64,000 bases of DNA. Origin: Calothrix sp. NIES-2100. GTDB taxonomy: Bacteria; Cyanobacteriota; Cyanobacteriia; Cyanobacteriales; Nostocaceae. Location: positions 1,305,738 to 1,369,737 of the forward strand of contig NZ_AP018178.1 of NCBI RefSeq assembly GCF_002368195.1, in the 5' to 3' direction. The notes beneath the pieces are model-generated. The model worked only from the letters and a program-made list of their open reading frames with translations. It was not told the origin of the DNA and did not search any database. The stretch's first letter is position 1; every line of letters starts with the position of its first letter. Both the position numbers and the translations under genes were made by a program. Shown here piece by piece: positions 51,297-60,425 of the stretch.

Positions 51297-51902
51297 TTAT
51301 CTAGGCAACAAATTAAGTTTTGTGCCTTCTTGGATTAACTTAGCTGCTGTAACGTGAATGCCAAACTCCTCTCCTAAATGCGCTCCTAAAGTTCCGTGAA
51401 CATAGAAAATACCTAAGATGGCAATACCTGCTAATAAGTAACTCCACTGCACTTGTCTAGAGGTATTTTTGCGCCATTTGTAGCGTTGAAAACCTCTCCA
51501 TACGGTCATAGCCACAATGACACCCAACAATAAAACACCACCCAAACCATGCAAAAGCATTGTCAAACCAGGACTTAATCCCCAAGCACTCTTTTTATCA
51601 ACTATTGGATTTGCCAGCAGTAGCTCAAAAAAACCAAAGGCGACAGTAATAAAGGTTACAATAGATGCTGCTAATAGGTTGTACCAACCAACATCAAAGA
51701 AGCCAGAACGGATGGCGGTTAGTCCCAAAAATTTAAAAATTGGTTTTTCGAGGGGAAAAATAGCGCCTGCTATGTCAAAAATGATGGCGATGATGAACAA
51801 ACCCAAGGTTAGATGTACTAACTGTGGGTGCAGAGGAATTTCGTAGGGTAATCCGTTAGCGCCTAACCTCAATCCTATAGAGTCCAGGAGTTGGGGGTTC
51901 AT
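51297..51902 (-). CDS. DUF2231-like membrane protein, oxidase-associated (second)
   Basis: A 201-residue protein with four to five helices (LVHLTLGLFIIAIIFDIAGAIF, NLLAASIVTFITVAFGFFELLLA, TMLLHGLGGVLLLGVIVAMTVW, WSYLLAGIAILGIFYVHGTLGAHL). The pattern HPQLVHLTLGLF...D with later histidines resembles DUF2231 proteins. It lies 24 bp before the subunit II gene and overlaps the upstream relative by 4 bp, so it belongs to the oxidase operon. Function unknown; the conserved His in membrane helices would allow heme binding, but that is speculation. Confidence 0.8.
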   Translation of the reverse strand: MNPQLLDSIGLRLGANGLPYEIPLHPQLVHLTLGLFIIAIIFDIAGAIFPLEKPIFKFLGLTAIRSGFFDVGWYNLLAASIVTFITVAFGFFELLLANPIVDKKSAWGLSPGLTMLLHGLGGVLLLGVIVAMTVWRGFQRYKWRKNTSRQVQWSYLLAGIAILGIFYVHGTLGAHLGEEFGIHVTAAKLIQEGTKLNLLPR

Positions 51903-52396
51903 GGCGAAACTCCCTGCTTCATAGCTTCCACAACAGGTTCAACGTGCAATCCATATACCCAAAATAATTTACTTCCCAGATATACTTGCAAGAACACCAG
52001 GCAAATTAAAAAGGTTGCAATACCAAGATAAGCAGGCGGTATTTTTAGCGGGTTGCGATGACGAATTACAAACCGCCAACCTGTAATCGCCGCCACGATC
52101 GCTCCCAGCGACCAACCCATAATTGTGTGAAAATTGAGTGTGGGCTGGACTGCTGGATACACTTGTGCTAGGCCTGCTTCAAACTGCCCAAAAATTATCG
52201 CGGCAAAAATTGCGATCGCTGCCACCAACATATTCCAAAAACTCACCTCAAACAAACGTGCATTGCGGCTGAAATAACCCACCACATCGCAAACGAATGA
52301 GAAAAACACCATTGCAATTACGAAATGGACAATAATTGGGTGTAAGGGGTCGGGATATGGGAGATTTTGGCTATTGAGAGGCAGAGCAGGCATCAC
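51899..52396 (-). CDS. DUF2231-like membrane protein, oxidase-associated (first)
   Basis: A 165-residue protein with four helices (HPIIVHFVIAMVFFSFVCDVVGYF, FWNMLVAAIAIFAAIIFGQFEA, FHTIMGWSLGAIVAAITGWRF, YLGIATFLICLVFLQVYLGSKLFWVYG). It is clearly related to the next gene (HP..VH pattern, LGxxLxxxYGLHV against LGAHLGEEFGIHV), so the pair arose by duplication. First gene of the putative oxidase operon; the stop overlaps the next start (ATGA). Confidence 0.8.
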   Translation of the reverse strand: MMPALPLNSQNLPYPDPLHPIIVHFVIAMVFFSFVCDVVGYFSRNARLFEVSFWNMLVAAIAIFAAIIFGQFEAGLAQVYPAVQPTLNFHTIMGWSLGAIVAAITGWRFVIRHRNPLKIPPAYLGIATFLICLVFLQVYLGSKLFWVYGLHVEPVVEAMKQGVSP

Positions 52397-53053
52397 TTTC
52401 TCCTTATATTAACCAGATAATAACCAGACGCAGTTATAGAGGTTAATTTGGCTTTTACCCTCTTTCATCTTGGGATTTTATTTAATTTTTCTGCTGAAAA
52501 TTACTCTCCAAAAAAACCATTCTAAGTAACTATTGCCTGAGAAATACAGCAAAAAAACTATCTTCAGGATGATTTATTAGCCATTTAGATTATTTATTTT
52601 TGTTACTTATATCAAGAAAAACATATTTATTTTTAATGAAAAGTAATAAAAATACAATCTCATAAAATTTATTTTTTGGTTAAGAAACAACTGCTGACTT
52701 CATCTTTTAAAGATTTCATCCAAAAATGAAAATTAGATGAAATATTTCTAGACCTTAGGATAGAAGTGTTGATTCATCCAATGGTTGGAGGCGATCGCTA
52801 CTACAAACTTATACAGTGATACCAGAATCAGTCCAATTGTTTGTAAAACTTTAGATATATCCATGTTATTTTTATCACCAATATACAATTAAAATAAAAG
52901 TCAATTTGATTAGCAATCTATATCAATAACCAAGGTTGTTAAATCAATTAACCAAGCTTTAAATGCATAAATAATTAACAATAATAAAAAGTATTATAAA
53001 GCTTAAACTTTCGGCATTAGCGACACTAGAGCTATTCATTTTAAGGAAACATT
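52397..53053. other. AT-rich divergent promoter region
   Basis: Over 650 bp of AT-rich DNA between the leftward oxidase operon and the rightward SDR gene. I looked for an NtcA-type site (GTA-N8-TAC), expected for a heterocyst gene, and found no exact one; GTA-N7-TAC near 52650 has the wrong spacing. No gene or repeat seen. Confidence 0.45.
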
Positions 53054-53866
53054 ATGAGCTATTCTCCTTACCTGCTTAAAGGTCAAAAAGCACTGGTGAC
53101 AGGCGCTAGTTCTGGCATAGGTGAAGCTGTGGCTCGGTATTTAGCTTTATCAGGTGCAGCAGTAGCGATTAACTACCATTCTGAAGCTGAAGAAGCTCAA
53201 AAAATTGTTGATGAGATTAAAGCTAATAATGGTGAAGCTTTTGCTATTAAAGCTAATGTTAGTCAAGAAGACGAAGTAAAGGCGATGTTTAGCCAGACGC
53301 TGGATCAATTCGGTACTATTGATATTCTTGTCAGCAATGCGGGTGTTCAAAAAGACTCGCCGTTTGTAGATATGAGCCTTGAGCAATGGAATAAAGTTAT
53401 CGAGGTGAATCTTACAGGACAATTCTTGTGTGTGCGAGAAGCAGCAAAGGAGTTTTTACGCCGAGGTGTACAGCCTCATATTTCATCTGCCGCAGGTAAG
53501 ATTATTTGCATCAGTTCAGTACATGAGATTATTCCTTGGTCTGGTCATGTGAATTACGCTGCTAGTAAGGGCGGTATTAATATGATGATGCGGAGTATTG
53601 CCCAAGAACTTGCTCCTCATAAAATTCGTGTTAATAGTATTGCCCCTGGTGCGATTAAAACTCCCATCAATAAATCAGCTTGGGACACTCCACAAGCAGA
53701 GGCGAAGTTATTAGAATTAATTCCCGCAAAACGAGTGGGTGAAGTGGAAGACATCGCCAAAGCAGCAGTGTGGCTAGCTTCTGATGACTCTGATTATGTC
53801 AACGGTACAACCCTGTTTGTAGATGGTGGCATGAGCTTATATCCAGGTTTTGCAGATAATGGCTAG
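53054..53866 (+). CDS. Short-chain dehydrogenase/reductase (glucose dehydrogenase-like)
   Basis: A 270-residue classical SDR: cofactor loop TGASSGIGEAVARYL (residues 17-31), NAGV at the expected place, catalytic Ser in CISSVHE, and YAASKGG with the active-site Tyr and Lys. The C-terminal NGTTLFVDGGMSLYP is typical of the glucose 1-dehydrogenase group, which makes an NAD(P)H-dependent oxidation of glucose or similar sugars plausible, but substrates in this family cannot be read from sequence. It heads a set with the CDF transporter and GH15 genes, spaced 36 and 48 bp. A clear ribosome binding site AAGGAAA precedes the ATG. Confidence 0.9.
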   Translation: MSYSPYLLKGQKALVTGASSGIGEAVARYLALSGAAVAINYHSEAEEAQKIVDEIKANNGEAFAIKANVSQEDEVKAMFSQTLDQFGTIDILVSNAGVQKDSPFVDMSLEQWNKVIEVNLTGQFLCVREAAKEFLRRGVQPHISSAAGKIICISSVHEIIPWSGHVNYAASKGGINMMMRSIAQELAPHKIRVNSIAPGAIKTPINKSAWDTPQAEAKLLELIPAKRVGEVEDIAKAAVWLASDDSDYVNGTTLFVDGGMSLYPGFADNG

Positions 53867-53902
53867 AAAAAGACTGCCTTCTGCCTTCTATTATTTACGC
53901 TT

Positions 53903-54865
53903 ATGGCATCAGATTCTTCTAAAAAAACAATTTTTGCGGCGATGGCTGCTAATTTAGCGATCGCTATTAGTAAATTTATTGCCGCCGCTATTACTGGCAG
54001 TTCGGCGATGATATCTGAAGGGATTCATTCAGTTGTAGATACTGGCGATCAATTGTTGCTACTTTTAGGCATTCGCATGAGTCAAAAGCCAGCAGACGAT
54101 CGTCACCCGTTTGGTTATGGACAAGAACTTTACTTCTGGACTTTAATTGTTGCTATTCTCATCTTTGCCATTGGTGGCGGAATGTCAATTTATGAAGGTA
54201 TCACTCATTTAATTCACCCCAGTCCTTTAGAAGACCCAATGTGGAATTATATTGTGTTGGGTATAGCGATATTATGCGAGGGTTATTCTTGGACTGTAGC
54301 TTTAAAAGAGTTTTTGCCCACCAAGGGCAAACAAAATTTTTGGCAAGCCATTAAAGATAGTAAAGACCCGATAGTATTTACTGTCTTGTTTGAGGACTCT
54401 GCTGCCATTTTAGGTTTATTCGTGGCTTTAATAGGAATCTTTTTAGGACATTTATTTAATAATGTTTATTTTGATGGTATTGCCTCAATTATTATTGGCA
54501 TAATCTTGGCGATAGTAGCCGTACTACTAGCAAGAGAAAGTAAAGGGTTATTAGTTGGTGAAAGTGCTAGTTCTGAAACTATAGCAGATATTCGTTCTGT
54601 ATCTAAAACAGAACCAGGAGTACAAGAAGTTATCCGCGTGCTAACGATGCAGCTTGCTCCACAGGAAGTATTGCTAAATTTAGAAATTCGATTTACTAAA
54701 AATCTTACAGGTGAAGAAATAGCATTAACTGTTGAAAGATTAGAAGCAAAACTTAGTCTGAAGCATCCAGAAATTAAACAAATTTTTATTGAAGCGAAAT
54801 CCTTAGCTGCTACCCGTAAATCTTCGGAAATTTCTCAAAAAATTAATGTAAATAGAGAAAATTAA
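53903..54865 (+). CDS. Cation diffusion facilitator family transporter
   Basis: A 320-residue inner-membrane antiporter with five or six helices (FAAMAANLAIAISKFIAAAI, LYFWTLIVAILIFAIGGGMSIY, AAILGLFVALIGIFLGHLF, GIASIIIGIILAIVAVLLA) and the cytoplasmic C-terminal domain. Metal-site motifs: SEGIHSVVDTGDQ in helix 2 and FEDSAAILG in helix 5. It has the DDRHPFGYGQ loop of the group. It would export Zn2+, Fe2+ or another divalent cation; the ion is not certain. Second gene of the set with the SDR and GH15 genes. Confidence 0.9.
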   Translation: MASDSSKKTIFAAMAANLAIAISKFIAAAITGSSAMISEGIHSVVDTGDQLLLLLGIRMSQKPADDRHPFGYGQELYFWTLIVAILIFAIGGGMSIYEGITHLIHPSPLEDPMWNYIVLGIAILCEGYSWTVALKEFLPTKGKQNFWQAIKDSKDPIVFTVLFEDSAAILGLFVALIGIFLGHLFNNVYFDGIASIIIGIILAIVAVLLARESKGLLVGESASSETIADIRSVSKTEPGVQEVIRVLTMQLAPQEVLLNLEIRFTKNLTGEEIALTVERLEAKLSLKHPEIKQIFIEAKSLAATRKSSEISQKINVNREN

Positions 54866-54913
54866 TCAACACATAATTTCTCTGTTTCCTGTTCCCTCCC
54901 TCAACAATTACTT

Positions 54914-57310
54914 ATGGTAAAAATTATTGGTCAAGCACAGGCTTTCGGTTCACCTGGTATTACTCCCCGGTGGACTCAAGCAAATAAAGATGGAGTCGGA
55001 ACAGCTTATTCTACCTCCAGTCGCGTTTGGTTTACTGTCTGGAATGGTGTTGTCACAGAAGTCTACCATCCCACAGTCGATAAACCCCAAATTCGGGATT
55101 TGCAATACCTAATTTCTGATGGGAAAAGCTTTTTTCACGAAGAGAAACGCCATCTAGAATCAAAAATGGAACCGATGTGGACTCATGGTTTAGGATACCG
55201 CGTCATTAATTCCGATCCCCAAGGGCTTTATACAGTGATCAAAGAAGTGATTACTGACCCACATTTATCCTGTATTTTACAACACACAAAATTAACAGGA
55301 GAGAGTGAGTTTATCTCCCAACTCCAGTTATACGCCTTGTGTGCGCCGCATCTAGAAGTGGGGGGTAGTGGTAATAATGGTTACGCGATAGAAGTTGCGG
55401 GACATCGAATTCTCACGGCTGAAAAACAAGGAAGATGGTTGGCGCTGGGTGCAACGGTTCCCTTTAAGCGTCTTTCTTGTGGTTACGTGGGTAAAAGTGA
55501 CGGCTGGACAGATTTGGCTGACAATTTCCAGATGGATTGGGAGTTTGACTCGGCTTTAGATGGTAACCTGGCTTTAACTGGAGAACTCAATTTAGATGGT
55601 AGTAAGGAGTTTACTTTAGGACTGGCATTTGGTAGCAATCTGCATAATGCGATTTCTACACTATTTCAGTCGCTGAATCTGCCTTTTGAAGAACAGAAGC
55701 AATTATACAACGAACAGTGGATGCGATCGCGCAACGGCATCAAATCATTAGAAAATGTTTCCTACGATCGAGGCAAGTTGTACCACAACAGTATTAGCCT
55801 ACTGTTAGCACATGAGGATAAAAGTTATCCCGGTGCGTTGATTGCTTCTCTGGCGATTCCTTGGGGTGAAGCTAAGGATGACGAAGAACAAGGAGGATAT
55901 CACCTTGTCTGGACAAGGGATATGGTTAGCAGTGTAGCAGGTTTAGTGGCGGCTGGGGAAACTGATACAGCAGTGCGATCGCTGATTTATCTTGCTACCA
56001 GTCAGCAGGAAGACGGAGGATTTGCCCAAAATTTCTGGGTTGATGGTGAACCCTACTGGAAAGGTATCCAACTCGATGAAGTAGCATTTCCTATTCTTCT
56101 CGCATGGCTTTTACACGAAGAAAATGTACCCCTAAACTTTGATATTTATCCGATGATTTTGCGGGCTGCGGGTTATTTAATTCGTCATGGCCCCGCTACC
56201 CAACAAGAACGATGGGAAGAAAACTCTGGTTATTCACCATCAACATTAGCATCTAATATTGCTGCTTTAATCTGTGCTGCGCAATTTGTCCGTGAACGTG
56301 GAGATGAAGCAACAGCAAAGTTTATAGAAGAGTACGCTGATTTTTTAGAATGTCACATTGAAGACTGGACAGTAACTACTGAAGGCACTTTAGTTCCTGG
56401 CATTAAACGGCATTATATTCGCATTACTCCTTCAGATATTAATAATCCTCAACCCAACGAAAATCCTAACAAAGGAACTGTTTTGATTACCAGTCAACCG
56501 CCTGGGGAACCATCAGAATTTCCTGCTAAGGAAATAGTTGATGGGGGATTTTTGCAATTAGTACGTTACGGAATTCGTAAACCAAACGATCCGATTATCG
56601 TTGATTCTGTCAAAGTAATTGATGCAGTTTTGAAAGTAGACACACTCGTTGGGCCTTGTTGGCATCGTTACAATCATGATGGCTATGGACAGCAAGAAGA
56701 TGGAAGTCCTTATACGAATTGTGGTAAAGGACGTGCTTGGCCTTTGTTAACAGGAGAACGGGGACATTATGAACTAGCTGCGGGTGGTGATGTTAAAACA
56801 TATATCAAAGCGATGGAAGGATTTGCTTCAGACACTTGTTTGCTACCAGAACAGGTTTGGGATGAAGCAGATAAACCGGATTTACATATATATTTGGGCA
56901 AACCAACAGGTTCTGCGATGCCTTTAATGTGGGCACACGCAGAGTATATTAAACTGCTCCGGTCAACTCATGATGGTCAGGTATTTGATTTTATTCCAGA
57001 GGTAGCTAATCGCTATTTAGGCGCAAGAAAACAATGTAAATCACTAGAAATTTGGAAATTTAACCGTCAAGTAGACAAAGTTAAAAGAGGTCATACACTG
57101 CGAATTAACGCTTTAGCATCTTTTCAGTTACACTGGTCAGATGATAATTGGCAAACCGTCAAAGATACGCCTTCTAATTCCACAAACTTAGGAGTAAATT
57201 TTGTTGATATATCTATTTTTGATAACCAGCAACAGCCAATCAACTTTACCTTTTTCTGGCTTGAAAGTAACAAATGGGAAGAGCGAAATTACACAGTTGC
57301 AATTGCATAG
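54914..57310 (+). CDS. Glycoside hydrolase family 15 (glucoamylase/glucodextranase-like)
   Basis: A 798-residue cytoplasmic enzyme without signal peptide. The N-terminal beta domain (about 1-270, GSPGITPRWTQANKDGVGTAYSTSSRVWFT) precedes the (alpha/alpha)6 barrel: GGYHLVWTRDMVSSVAGLVA, DGGFAQNFWVDGEPYWKG, LDEVAFPILLAWLL, WEENSGYSPSTLASNIAAL and MPLMWAHAEYIKLL near the end. It should release glucose from alpha-glucans such as glycogen or dextrins. Co-oriented with the SDR (possible glucose oxidation), so a small sugar-handling operon is plausible. Confidence 0.9.
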   Translation: MVKIIGQAQAFGSPGITPRWTQANKDGVGTAYSTSSRVWFTVWNGVVTEVYHPTVDKPQIRDLQYLISDGKSFFHEEKRHLESKMEPMWTHGLGYRVINSDPQGLYTVIKEVITDPHLSCILQHTKLTGESEFISQLQLYALCAPHLEVGGSGNNGYAIEVAGHRILTAEKQGRWLALGATVPFKRLSCGYVGKSDGWTDLADNFQMDWEFDSALDGNLALTGELNLDGSKEFTLGLAFGSNLHNAISTLFQSLNLPFEEQKQLYNEQWMRSRNGIKSLENVSYDRGKLYHNSISLLLAHEDKSYPGALIASLAIPWGEAKDDEEQGGYHLVWTRDMVSSVAGLVAAGETDTAVRSLIYLATSQQEDGGFAQNFWVDGEPYWKGIQLDEVAFPILLAWLLHEENVPLNFDIYPMILRAAGYLIRHGPATQQERWEENSGYSPSTLASNIAALICAAQFVRERGDEATAKFIEEYADFLECHIEDWTVTTEGTLVPGIKRHYIRITPSDINNPQPNENPNKGTVLITSQPPGEPSEFPAKEIVDGGFLQLVRYGIRKPNDPIIVDSVKVIDAVLKVDTLVGPCWHRYNHDGYGQQEDGSPYTNCGKGRAWPLLTGERGHYELAAGGDVKTYIKAMEGFASDTCLLPEQVWDEADKPDLHIYLGKPTGSAMPLMWAHAEYIKLLRSTHDGQVFDFIPEVANRYLGARKQCKSLEIWKFNRQVDKVKRGHTLRINALASFQLHWSDDNWQTVKDTPSNSTNLGVNFVDISIFDNQQQPINFTFFWLESNKWEERNYTVAIA

Positions 57311-57391
57311 CATTAAATAATTAGCTTTCATCTTATCAAAGATGATGATAAATTAGTCTGATACCAGTTGTCTAATAAGGCAACAAATTTT

Positions 57392-57979
57392 ATGAAATTA
57401 TTTCGGCAAGTTTTCAGAGGTTTAATTATTGATAGTGGCGGTAGATTCCTAATTTTCACCGTACTGATAACTGGCTGTGCGAATTCCACTTCAGCCACGA
57501 AACAGGAACAACCAAAGCCAGCGATTACAAACAATTCTAGCCCTAAAACTAACTCTGCATCTAATCCTCCACGTTGCCAAACTGAACAATTATCAGTCAG
57601 TAAAGTGTCTGCAAATGCAGGCGCGGGAAATGTCGCCATTATATATGCTTTCACAAATAAAGGATCATCGCCCTGTAACCTCTACGGTTATCCAGGATTT
57701 GCGTTGTTAGATTCCAAAGATCAGCCTCTAAAAGAGGTGAAAGTGATTCGTACGCCAAGACAGCAGTCTCCACAACAAGTGACTCTACCTCCAAATGGGC
57801 AAGCCTCTTTCGATATTGCTTACAACCAAGTCCGAGATGTTGGTCAATCCTGCCCAACGTCTGTGAAGATTGAAATCACGCCGCCAAACGCCTACAACCA
57901 CTTCACCCTGCCGGAAACAATAAATGCTTGTACAGGCAAAGTCAGAGTTAGACCAGTACAATCAGGCATTATCCAATAA
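57392..57979 (+). CDS. DUF4232-type secreted lipoprotein
   Basis: A 195-residue protein with an N-terminal hydrophobic stretch and lipobox (FLIFTVLITGC), followed by a Ser/Asn/Pro-rich spacer and a beta-rich domain resembling DUF4232 (VAIIYAFTNKGSSPCNLYGYPGFALLD ... TLPPNGQASFDIAY ... CPTSVKIEITPP). Four Cys in the domain could form two disulfides. Likely anchored in the periplasm. I chose the ATG at 57392; a TTG eight codons upstream is less likely. Function unknown. It converges with the gene at 60425-58062. Confidence 0.75.
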   Translation: MKLFRQVFRGLIIDSGGRFLIFTVLITGCANSTSATKQEQPKPAITNNSSPKTNSASNPPRCQTEQLSVSKVSANAGAGNVAIIYAFTNKGSSPCNLYGYPGFALLDSKDQPLKEVKVIRTPRQQSPQQVTLPPNGQASFDIAYNQVRDVGQSCPTSVKIEITPPNAYNHFTLPETINACTGKVRVRPVQSGIIQ

Positions 57980-58061
57980 TTGCGATCGCCTGCAATCGAG
58001 ATCAGCCTCAACAGCATGAATTAGGTGTCTCAATAGTCGGTTGTACTGCCGTACCTAAAGT

Positions 58062-60425
58062 CTAAGTTTTCGGATAGGCGATGCGTTGGTGATGAAACTG
58101 TTGCCAAACCTGGACAAAAATATGCGCAATTTGAGACATTTCTTGCCGTGTTAATCCGGAATCGATTAATTGATTATCCTGCCAACGTGCTTTAAGGATT
58201 TTATTTACCATTGCCAATGCGGCTTCGGGGGTTGCATCTTTTAGCGATCGCAACGCTGCCTCACAAGCATCAGCCAGCATGGCAATTCCTGTTTCTTTGG
58301 ACTGGGGAATCGGGCCGTCATAGCGAAAATCTGATTCCTGCAACACTTGCTCAGGATTATGTTTCTGTTGCTGCTTCGCTTCTTGGTAGAAATACGCAAT
58401 TAAGATAGTTCCTTGGTGTTCGGGAATAAATGCCCGAATGGCGCTAGGTAGCTTATAATGACGAGCCATCACCAACCCTTCACTGACATGCTTTTTGATA
58501 ATTTCGGCACTTTTCCAAGGGTCATTAATAGCATCGTGTTTATTCAGTCCTCCCATTTGATTTTCAATAAATCCTAGAGGGTCATGCATTTTACCAATGT
58601 CATGATACAGAATCCCCGCCCGTACCAGTTCCACATGACAATTTAAGGCGCGCGCCGCTGCTTCTGCCAGGGTCGCCACAAACAGTGTATGCTGGAAAGT
58701 TCCAGGCGCTTCATGAGCTAGGCGTTTTAATAAAGGTCGGTTGGGATTGGACAATTCAGCCAGCCGAATTGGAGTTGCTAAATCAAATACAGCTTCTAAA
58801 TAGGGACTTAACCCTAGTGCTAAGATGCTCCAAAGTAACCCTGCCAAACTGTTGAAGGCTGCTCTACCGAGGACAGTATACCAAAGGGGAGCGATCGCCG
58901 TATTTACTAACAAATAAACAACTCCCTGCGTCAACCCAATTAAGATCCCCAAAGTAGCTAATTCCTCTCGCGTTCGCAGTCCTTCTCTACCGGGAAATCG
59001 CCATTGTCCCGCCATCAATCCGCCCAAAATTCCGCCAGCTGCGCTAGGTATTAAATCATGCCAGCTAAGTTCCGTGCCGAGCGAGAGCAATATTGTCAGC
59101 AACCCCATCACAGTACCTCCAATTGCAGTACCGTAGAAGCTACCAATCAGCAAACCAATCGCAGGTAAGCCTGTAAATGATTTGGTCAACAATGTGAGCA
59201 ACGGCGCACTGAGGATCAGCAGCAGAATCAAGATATAATCGCTACGTCGTAATTTGGCGTTAAACCGTCTTTCTACTAGTCGGAAAACAGCCACTGCCAA
59301 TCCTACTATTGCCGTAAATCGCGTCAGACGCAGCCAATCGATGCCGCGTTGGCTCAACTGAAAGTAATCTAATAGTACAAAATCAGCCTGCGTAATTTTT
59401 TCTCCAGCCTTAACTATCGCTTCTTCTTTTTGAATGCTGACTATCGTCGGTGGTACTGCTTGCGCTGCTTTTTCTGCAATTAGCTTGGTTTGCTCGATGT
59501 CTTTAATTAAATTCGCCTCGATTACTGCTGAAAGTAATCGCCTTGCTAAAGGTTGTGCTGTTTTGGGAACAGAAACACTCACTTGCATCTCGATTGCAGA
59601 GTTCAAGTTATTCGGGGATAACCCAGGATAGATACCCTGTGCTAACATTCGCTCTAAAGTTTGACGCACCTTCTCTTGAGTTTTCTGCCAATCTGCATCA
59701 GACAGGTTTAGGAAGGTGACATCGTAAAGGGTTTGGGGTGAAGCACTCTCATTTTCGCTCAGGGTATTTAGGGTGATATTGTAGCGCTGACGAGAAGAGG
59801 CGATCGCTTTTAATAGTTGCGATAAAGCCTGGAAAGAGTTAGACTCTCGGTAAGTTCGCAGTTCCTTAACGGCTAGCTGTTGAGCAGAATTTAAGCCAGT
59901 CAAATTGCTATTTTTCTCCAAGGTTCGCAATAATGTCTGCCATTGGGGTTCTGGTGCTTGTCGCAGATAAGTTTGTGTGGAAGTGGACAATACTGAAGTC
60001 TTGACAAAGGGGAAATTGCCCAAACTTTCGCGGATTTGAGCGCCTTTTGCCAATAATTGCTGGAGATTTTGGTGAATTTGCTCATTTACTTGTTGATCGA
60101 CAACCCATACCGCTAAAGCACCGCTCCGAGCTTCCCTGCGTCTTTCCTCTGTTGTTTTGACATCTTCAACATCGGCTTTTCTAGGTGCGATCAGGGTTTG
60201 GGGAGCTATCTTACCCACATCCAGTTGTGGTTGGTTATAAAAACGGTAGCCTAGTCCGCTGGAGAGAGATAATACAACCAACACAAACATCCCAGTAGAA
60301 TAAAGATAGTTTTTCAGATGCATAGATGCGTACTGGGAAGCAGAACTCGCACTGTAGCGACGATTCCAGAGACATCGCCTACTCTTAAGTGCAGTTTGCC
60401 TGTAAGGCTTACGAAATAAACTCAC
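58062..60425 (-). CDS. 7TM-HD family phosphodiesterase (PgpH-like)
   Basis: A 787-residue protein: an N-terminal helix (YSTGMFVLVVLSLSSGLGYRF), a large extracytoplasmic 7TMR-HDED region (about 65-365), seven helices (about 375-560) and a cytoplasmic HD domain with HTLFVATLAEAAARAL, the metal-binding YHDIGKM, and HKHDAINDPW-like segments ending IKKHVSEGL and IPEHQGT. Homologues in Gram-positive bacteria (PgpH) hydrolyse c-di-AMP, so control of this messenger is likely. The gene is single. Confidence 0.9.
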   Translation of the reverse strand: MSLFRKPYRQTALKSRRCLWNRRYSASSASQYASMHLKNYLYSTGMFVLVVLSLSSGLGYRFYNQPQLDVGKIAPQTLIAPRKADVEDVKTTEERRREARSGALAVWVVDQQVNEQIHQNLQQLLAKGAQIRESLGNFPFVKTSVLSTSTQTYLRQAPEPQWQTLLRTLEKNSNLTGLNSAQQLAVKELRTYRESNSFQALSQLLKAIASSRQRYNITLNTLSENESASPQTLYDVTFLNLSDADWQKTQEKVRQTLERMLAQGIYPGLSPNNLNSAIEMQVSVSVPKTAQPLARRLLSAVIEANLIKDIEQTKLIAEKAAQAVPPTIVSIQKEEAIVKAGEKITQADFVLLDYFQLSQRGIDWLRLTRFTAIVGLAVAVFRLVERRFNAKLRRSDYILILLLILSAPLLTLLTKSFTGLPAIGLLIGSFYGTAIGGTVMGLLTILLSLGTELSWHDLIPSAAGGILGGLMAGQWRFPGREGLRTREELATLGILIGLTQGVVYLLVNTAIAPLWYTVLGRAAFNSLAGLLWSILALGLSPYLEAVFDLATPIRLAELSNPNRPLLKRLAHEAPGTFQHTLFVATLAEAAARALNCHVELVRAGILYHDIGKMHDPLGFIENQMGGLNKHDAINDPWKSAEIIKKHVSEGLVMARHYKLPSAIRAFIPEHQGTILIAYFYQEAKQQQKHNPEQVLQESDFRYDGPIPQSKETGIAMLADACEAALRSLKDATPEAALAMVNKILKARWQDNQLIDSGLTRQEMSQIAHIFVQVWQQFHHQRIAYPKT

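Noticed and set aside
52397..53053. NtcA site before the oxidase operon
   Set aside because: The only GTA...TAC pair noticed near 52650 has a 7-base spacer rather than 8 and lies far from the start; I do not support it.
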